From Moellerella wisconsensis ATCC 35017 (GTDB taxonomy: Bacteria > Pseudomonadota > Gammaproteobacteria > Enterobacterales > Enterobacteriaceae): 44,227 bases of DNA. Positions 42,226 to 44,227 of the stretch are shown here, in pieces. How positions within the stretch are numbered: the stretch's first letter is position 1; every line of letters begins with the position of its first letter. The stretch spans positions 1-44,227 of the forward strand of contig NZ_LGAA01000008.1 in assembly GCF_001294465.1 (NCBI RefSeq). The letters run 5' to 3'. Below the pieces are notes generated by a model. The model saw only the letters and a program-made list of their open reading frames with translations, searched no databases and was not told where the DNA came from. The position numbers and the translations under genes were made by a program.

Positions 42226-43815
42226 TTAGTGACGGAAATGACGCATACCAGTGAAAATCATTGCAATGCCATGCTCATTTGCTGCTTCTATAATTTCATT
42301 ATCTCGGATTGAGCCGCCAGGTTGAATCACACAAGTGACTCCGACAGCAGCAGCAGCATCAATCCCATCACGGAATGGGAAAAAGGCATCGGAGGCCATT
42401 GCGCAGCCTGCAACTTCTAATCCTTCATCGGCAGCTTTTATTCCTGCAATTTTAGCAGAATAAACTCGACTCATTTGTCCTGCACCAATTCCCATAGTCA
42501 TATCATTTTTGGCGTATACGATGGCATTCGACTTAACAAATTTAGCCACTTTCCAGCAGAATAAAGCATCTTTCATTTCACGCTCAGTAGGTTGGCGTTT
42601 AGTGACTATTCGTAAATCATCTTGGCTCACCATGCCTAGATCTTTATCTTGAACTAATAATCCACCGTTCACTCGTTTAAAATCTAAACTTGCCATGGTT
42701 TCATTCCAATAACCACAACTCAACACACGAACATTTTGTTTGCTAGATAGAATAGCTTTGGCTTCTTCCGTAATGGCTGGAGCAATAATAACTTCAACAA
42801 ATTGACGTTCAATAATTGCAGCCGCAGTGGTTTTATCGAGTTCACGATTAAATGCAATAATTCCACCGAAAGCAGATGTTGGATCTGTTTTAAAGGCACG
42901 TTCATAAGCGGTGAAAATATTATCACCAATCGCCACGCCACAAGGGTTTGCGTGCTTAACAATGACACAGGCCGCATCTGTAAATGATTTTACACATTCT
43001 AATGCAGCGTCAGTATCCGCAATATTATTATAAGAAAGTGCTTTTCCTTGAATTTGAATTGCCGTTGCAACAGAAGCTTCCTGTGCGCCTTCTTCTATAT
43101 AGAAAGCTGCGTCCTGATGGCTATTTTCACCGTAGCGCATATCTTGCTTTTTAACGAAGTTAAGATTCAAGGTTCGAGGAAAACGGCCAGAAGGTTGGGT
43201 AGTATCACCATAATAAGGGGCAACTAATTGGCCAAAATAATTGGCGATCATACCGTCATAGGCTGCGGTATGCTCGAAAGCTTTAATTGCTAAATCAAAA
43301 CGAGTCGATAAATTTAACTTATTTTGATGATTATCCATTTCTTCAATAATTTTATCGTAATCATTGCTATTAACTACGATAGCTACATCTTTATGATTTT
43401 TGGCAGCAGAGCGCACCATGGTTGGTCCACCAATATCAATATTCTCAACCGCATCTTCTAATGAACAATCAGGCTTAGCGACCGTTTTAGCGAAAGGGTA
43501 TAAATTGACGACGACCATATCAATAGGGGCAATATCATGTTGCTGCATAATTTCATCATCAATCCCTCTACGTCCGAGGATCCCACCATGAACTTTTGGA
43601 TGCAATGTTTTAACTCGACCATCCATCATCTCAGGAAAACCAGTGTAATCGGAAACCTCAGTCACTGGCAGGCCTGAATTGGCAAGTAACTTAGCAGTAC
43701 CACCGGTTGAGAGTAGCTCAACACCTCGGCTAGATAATGCTTTAGCGAATTCAACAATCCCTGTTTTATCAGAAACACTGAGAAGGGCACGACGAATAGG
43801 ACGAAGCTGTTGCAT
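42226..43815 (-). CDS. purH: Bifunctional AICAR formyltransferase / IMP cyclohydrolase
   Basis: PurH does the last two steps of IMP synthesis. The 529-residue product has the E. coli length. The N-terminal cyclohydrolase domain (about 1-195) begins [23 protein letters not shown] and has [11 protein letters not shown]. The C-terminal formyltransferase domain has [11 protein letters not shown] with the catalytic Lys-His and AFGGIIAFN. It is the first gene of purHD; AAGGGA lies 8 bases upstream of the ATG. A PurR box lies about 290 bases upstream. Confidence 0.98.
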   Translation of the reverse strand: MQQLRPIRRALLSVSDKTGIVEFAKALSSRGVELLSTGGTAKLLANSGLPVTEVSDYTGFPEMMDGRVKTLHPKVHGGILGRRGIDDEIMQQHDIAPIDMVVVNLYPFAKTVAKPDCSLEDAVENIDIGGPTMVRSAAKNHKDVAIVVNSNDYDKIIEEMDNHQNKLNLSTRFDLAIKAFEHTAAYDGMIANYFGQLVAPYYGDTTQPSGRFPRTLNLNFVKKQDMRYGENSHQDAAFYIEEGAQEASVATAIQIQGKALSYNNIADTDAALECVKSFTDAACVIVKHANPCGVAIGDNIFTAYERAFKTDPTSAFGGIIAFNRELDKTTAAAIIERQFVEVIIAPAITEEAKAILSSKQNVRVLSCGYWNETMASLDFKRVNGGLLVQDKDLGMVSQDDLRIVTKRQPTEREMKDALFCWKVAKFVKSNAIVYAKNDMTMGIGAGQMSRVYSAKIAGIKAADEGLEVAGCAMASDAFFPFRDGIDAAAAVGVTCVIQPGGSIRDNEIIEAANEHGIAMIFTGMRHFRH

Positions 43816-44104
43816 GAGTTTGATCCCTTGGCTTATATCTAGGCTTATATATAAAGTATAATAAAGAGTGCAATAAAATTGTGTTAGATAAATCAGAGAC
43901 GGCAGGTAATATCCAACCGATACTTTAAATTACTCGACTATTTTGAATCCTGCTCATGTATATAAACGATATCAGACGAATTTCGGAGCTGACTCGCATA
44001 CTTCCAGCGTTGAATTCAGATTATCGCAAGTAAAATTGCCTACAATCTCCCACAATCTCAATGCAGATAAATAAAAACGATGACTATTAATAGCTGTAAT
44101 TGTA
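43816..44104 (-). other. Long leader of purHD
   Basis: About 290 bases lie between the PurR box and purH, with no open frame. If transcription starts near the PurR box, the leader is unusually long. I see short repeats near the start codon (TATAAGCC twice, about 43830-43850) but no known riboswitch. Confidence 0.35.
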
Positions 44105-44120
44105 ACGCAAACGATTGCGT
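44105..44120 (-). promoter_or_regulatory. PurR operator of purHD
   Basis: The palindrome ACGCAAACGATTGCGT fits the PurR operator consensus (ANGCAANCGNTTNCNT) at every defined base. On the - strand it is directly followed by TACAAT, a -10-like box, so the repressor would cover the promoter. This predicts repression by hypoxanthine/guanine through PurR. Confidence 0.9.
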
Positions 44121-44152
44121 ATTGCGCGTTAAATTTCAAGGATTTTAACGGT

Positions 44153-44161
44153 TGTGGATAA
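44153..44161 (-). promoter_or_regulatory. Consensus DnaA box
   Basis: The - strand reads TTATCCACA, a perfect DnaA box, 33 bases upstream of the PurR operator. A poorer relative (TGTGGATTG on the + strand) lies at about 44207-44215. Function here is not known; a single strong box can titrate DnaA or modulate a nearby promoter. Confidence 0.6.
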
Positions 44162-44227
44162 CTCTGTAGACAAAAGCGTATAAGTAATGCTTTTGCTGTG
44201 GATTGCAGCAGTTGAGCTAAGAAAGTG

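Noticed and set aside
44153-44215. A replication origin suggested by DnaA boxes
   Set aside because: Only one good box is present, with no AT-rich unwinding region or origin genes; the context is the purH upstream region.

Overview
The window is a 44 kb stretch of a gammaproteobacterial chromosome, very probably an enterobacterium. The core genes follow the order known from Escherichia coli (secE-nusG-rplKAJL-rpoBC, thiHGSFEC, nudC-hemE-nfi-yjaG-hupA-yjaH, purDH), and their proteins are close to full-length E. coli homologues. The AT-rich spacers and moderate GC suggest a Morganellaceae-type genome such as Providencia or a relative; this is an inference, not a proof.

Layout. Bases 1-12830 (+ strand) hold the transcription/translation block: a terminator of the upstream gene (by synteny tufB), secE, nusG, rplK, rplA, rplJ, rplL, rpoB and rpoC, with the L1 operator, the L10 leader and the rplL-rpoB attenuator. 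A bidirectional terminator closes the block. Bases 12886-20523 (- strand) hold an oxalate catabolism cluster: frc, oxc, the yfdV-type transporter, a second diverged frc paralogue, and a tandem-domain nitrilase-family hydrolase whose second domain has lost its catalytic Lys and Cys. Next come an NAD-malic enzyme gene (21061-22707) and an unknown lipoprotein gene (23205-23867). Bases 23989-29807 (- strand) hold the thiamine operon thiCEFSGH with its promoter and TPP riboswitch. Bases 29876-35202 (- strand) hold an ABC importer operon with an intracellular alkaline-phosphatase-superfamily enzyme and a HAD phosphatase. A PHO-box-like array of four 7-mers lies just upstream, pointing to phosphate-starvation control. 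Bases 35481-40885 (+ strand) hold nudC, hemE, a decayed region with a 16-bp tandem repeat and a broken frame, nfi, yjaG, hupA and yjaH. Bases 40924-43815 (- strand) hold purH-purD, with a clear PurR operator and a DnaA box upstream near the window end.

Compared with E. coli, two accessory blocks sit in the conserved backbone: the oxalate/malic enzyme block between rpoC and thiH, and the importer/phosphatase block between thiC and nudC, where E. coli carries rsd. The zraPSR genes found between yjaH and purD in E. coli are absent. The best candidates for new biology are (1) the oxalate cluster with a Frc paralogue altered at the catalytic glycine loop plus an adjoining half-dead double nitrilase, and (2) the putatively PhoB-controlled system that would import an organophosphorus compound and cleave it in the cytoplasm.
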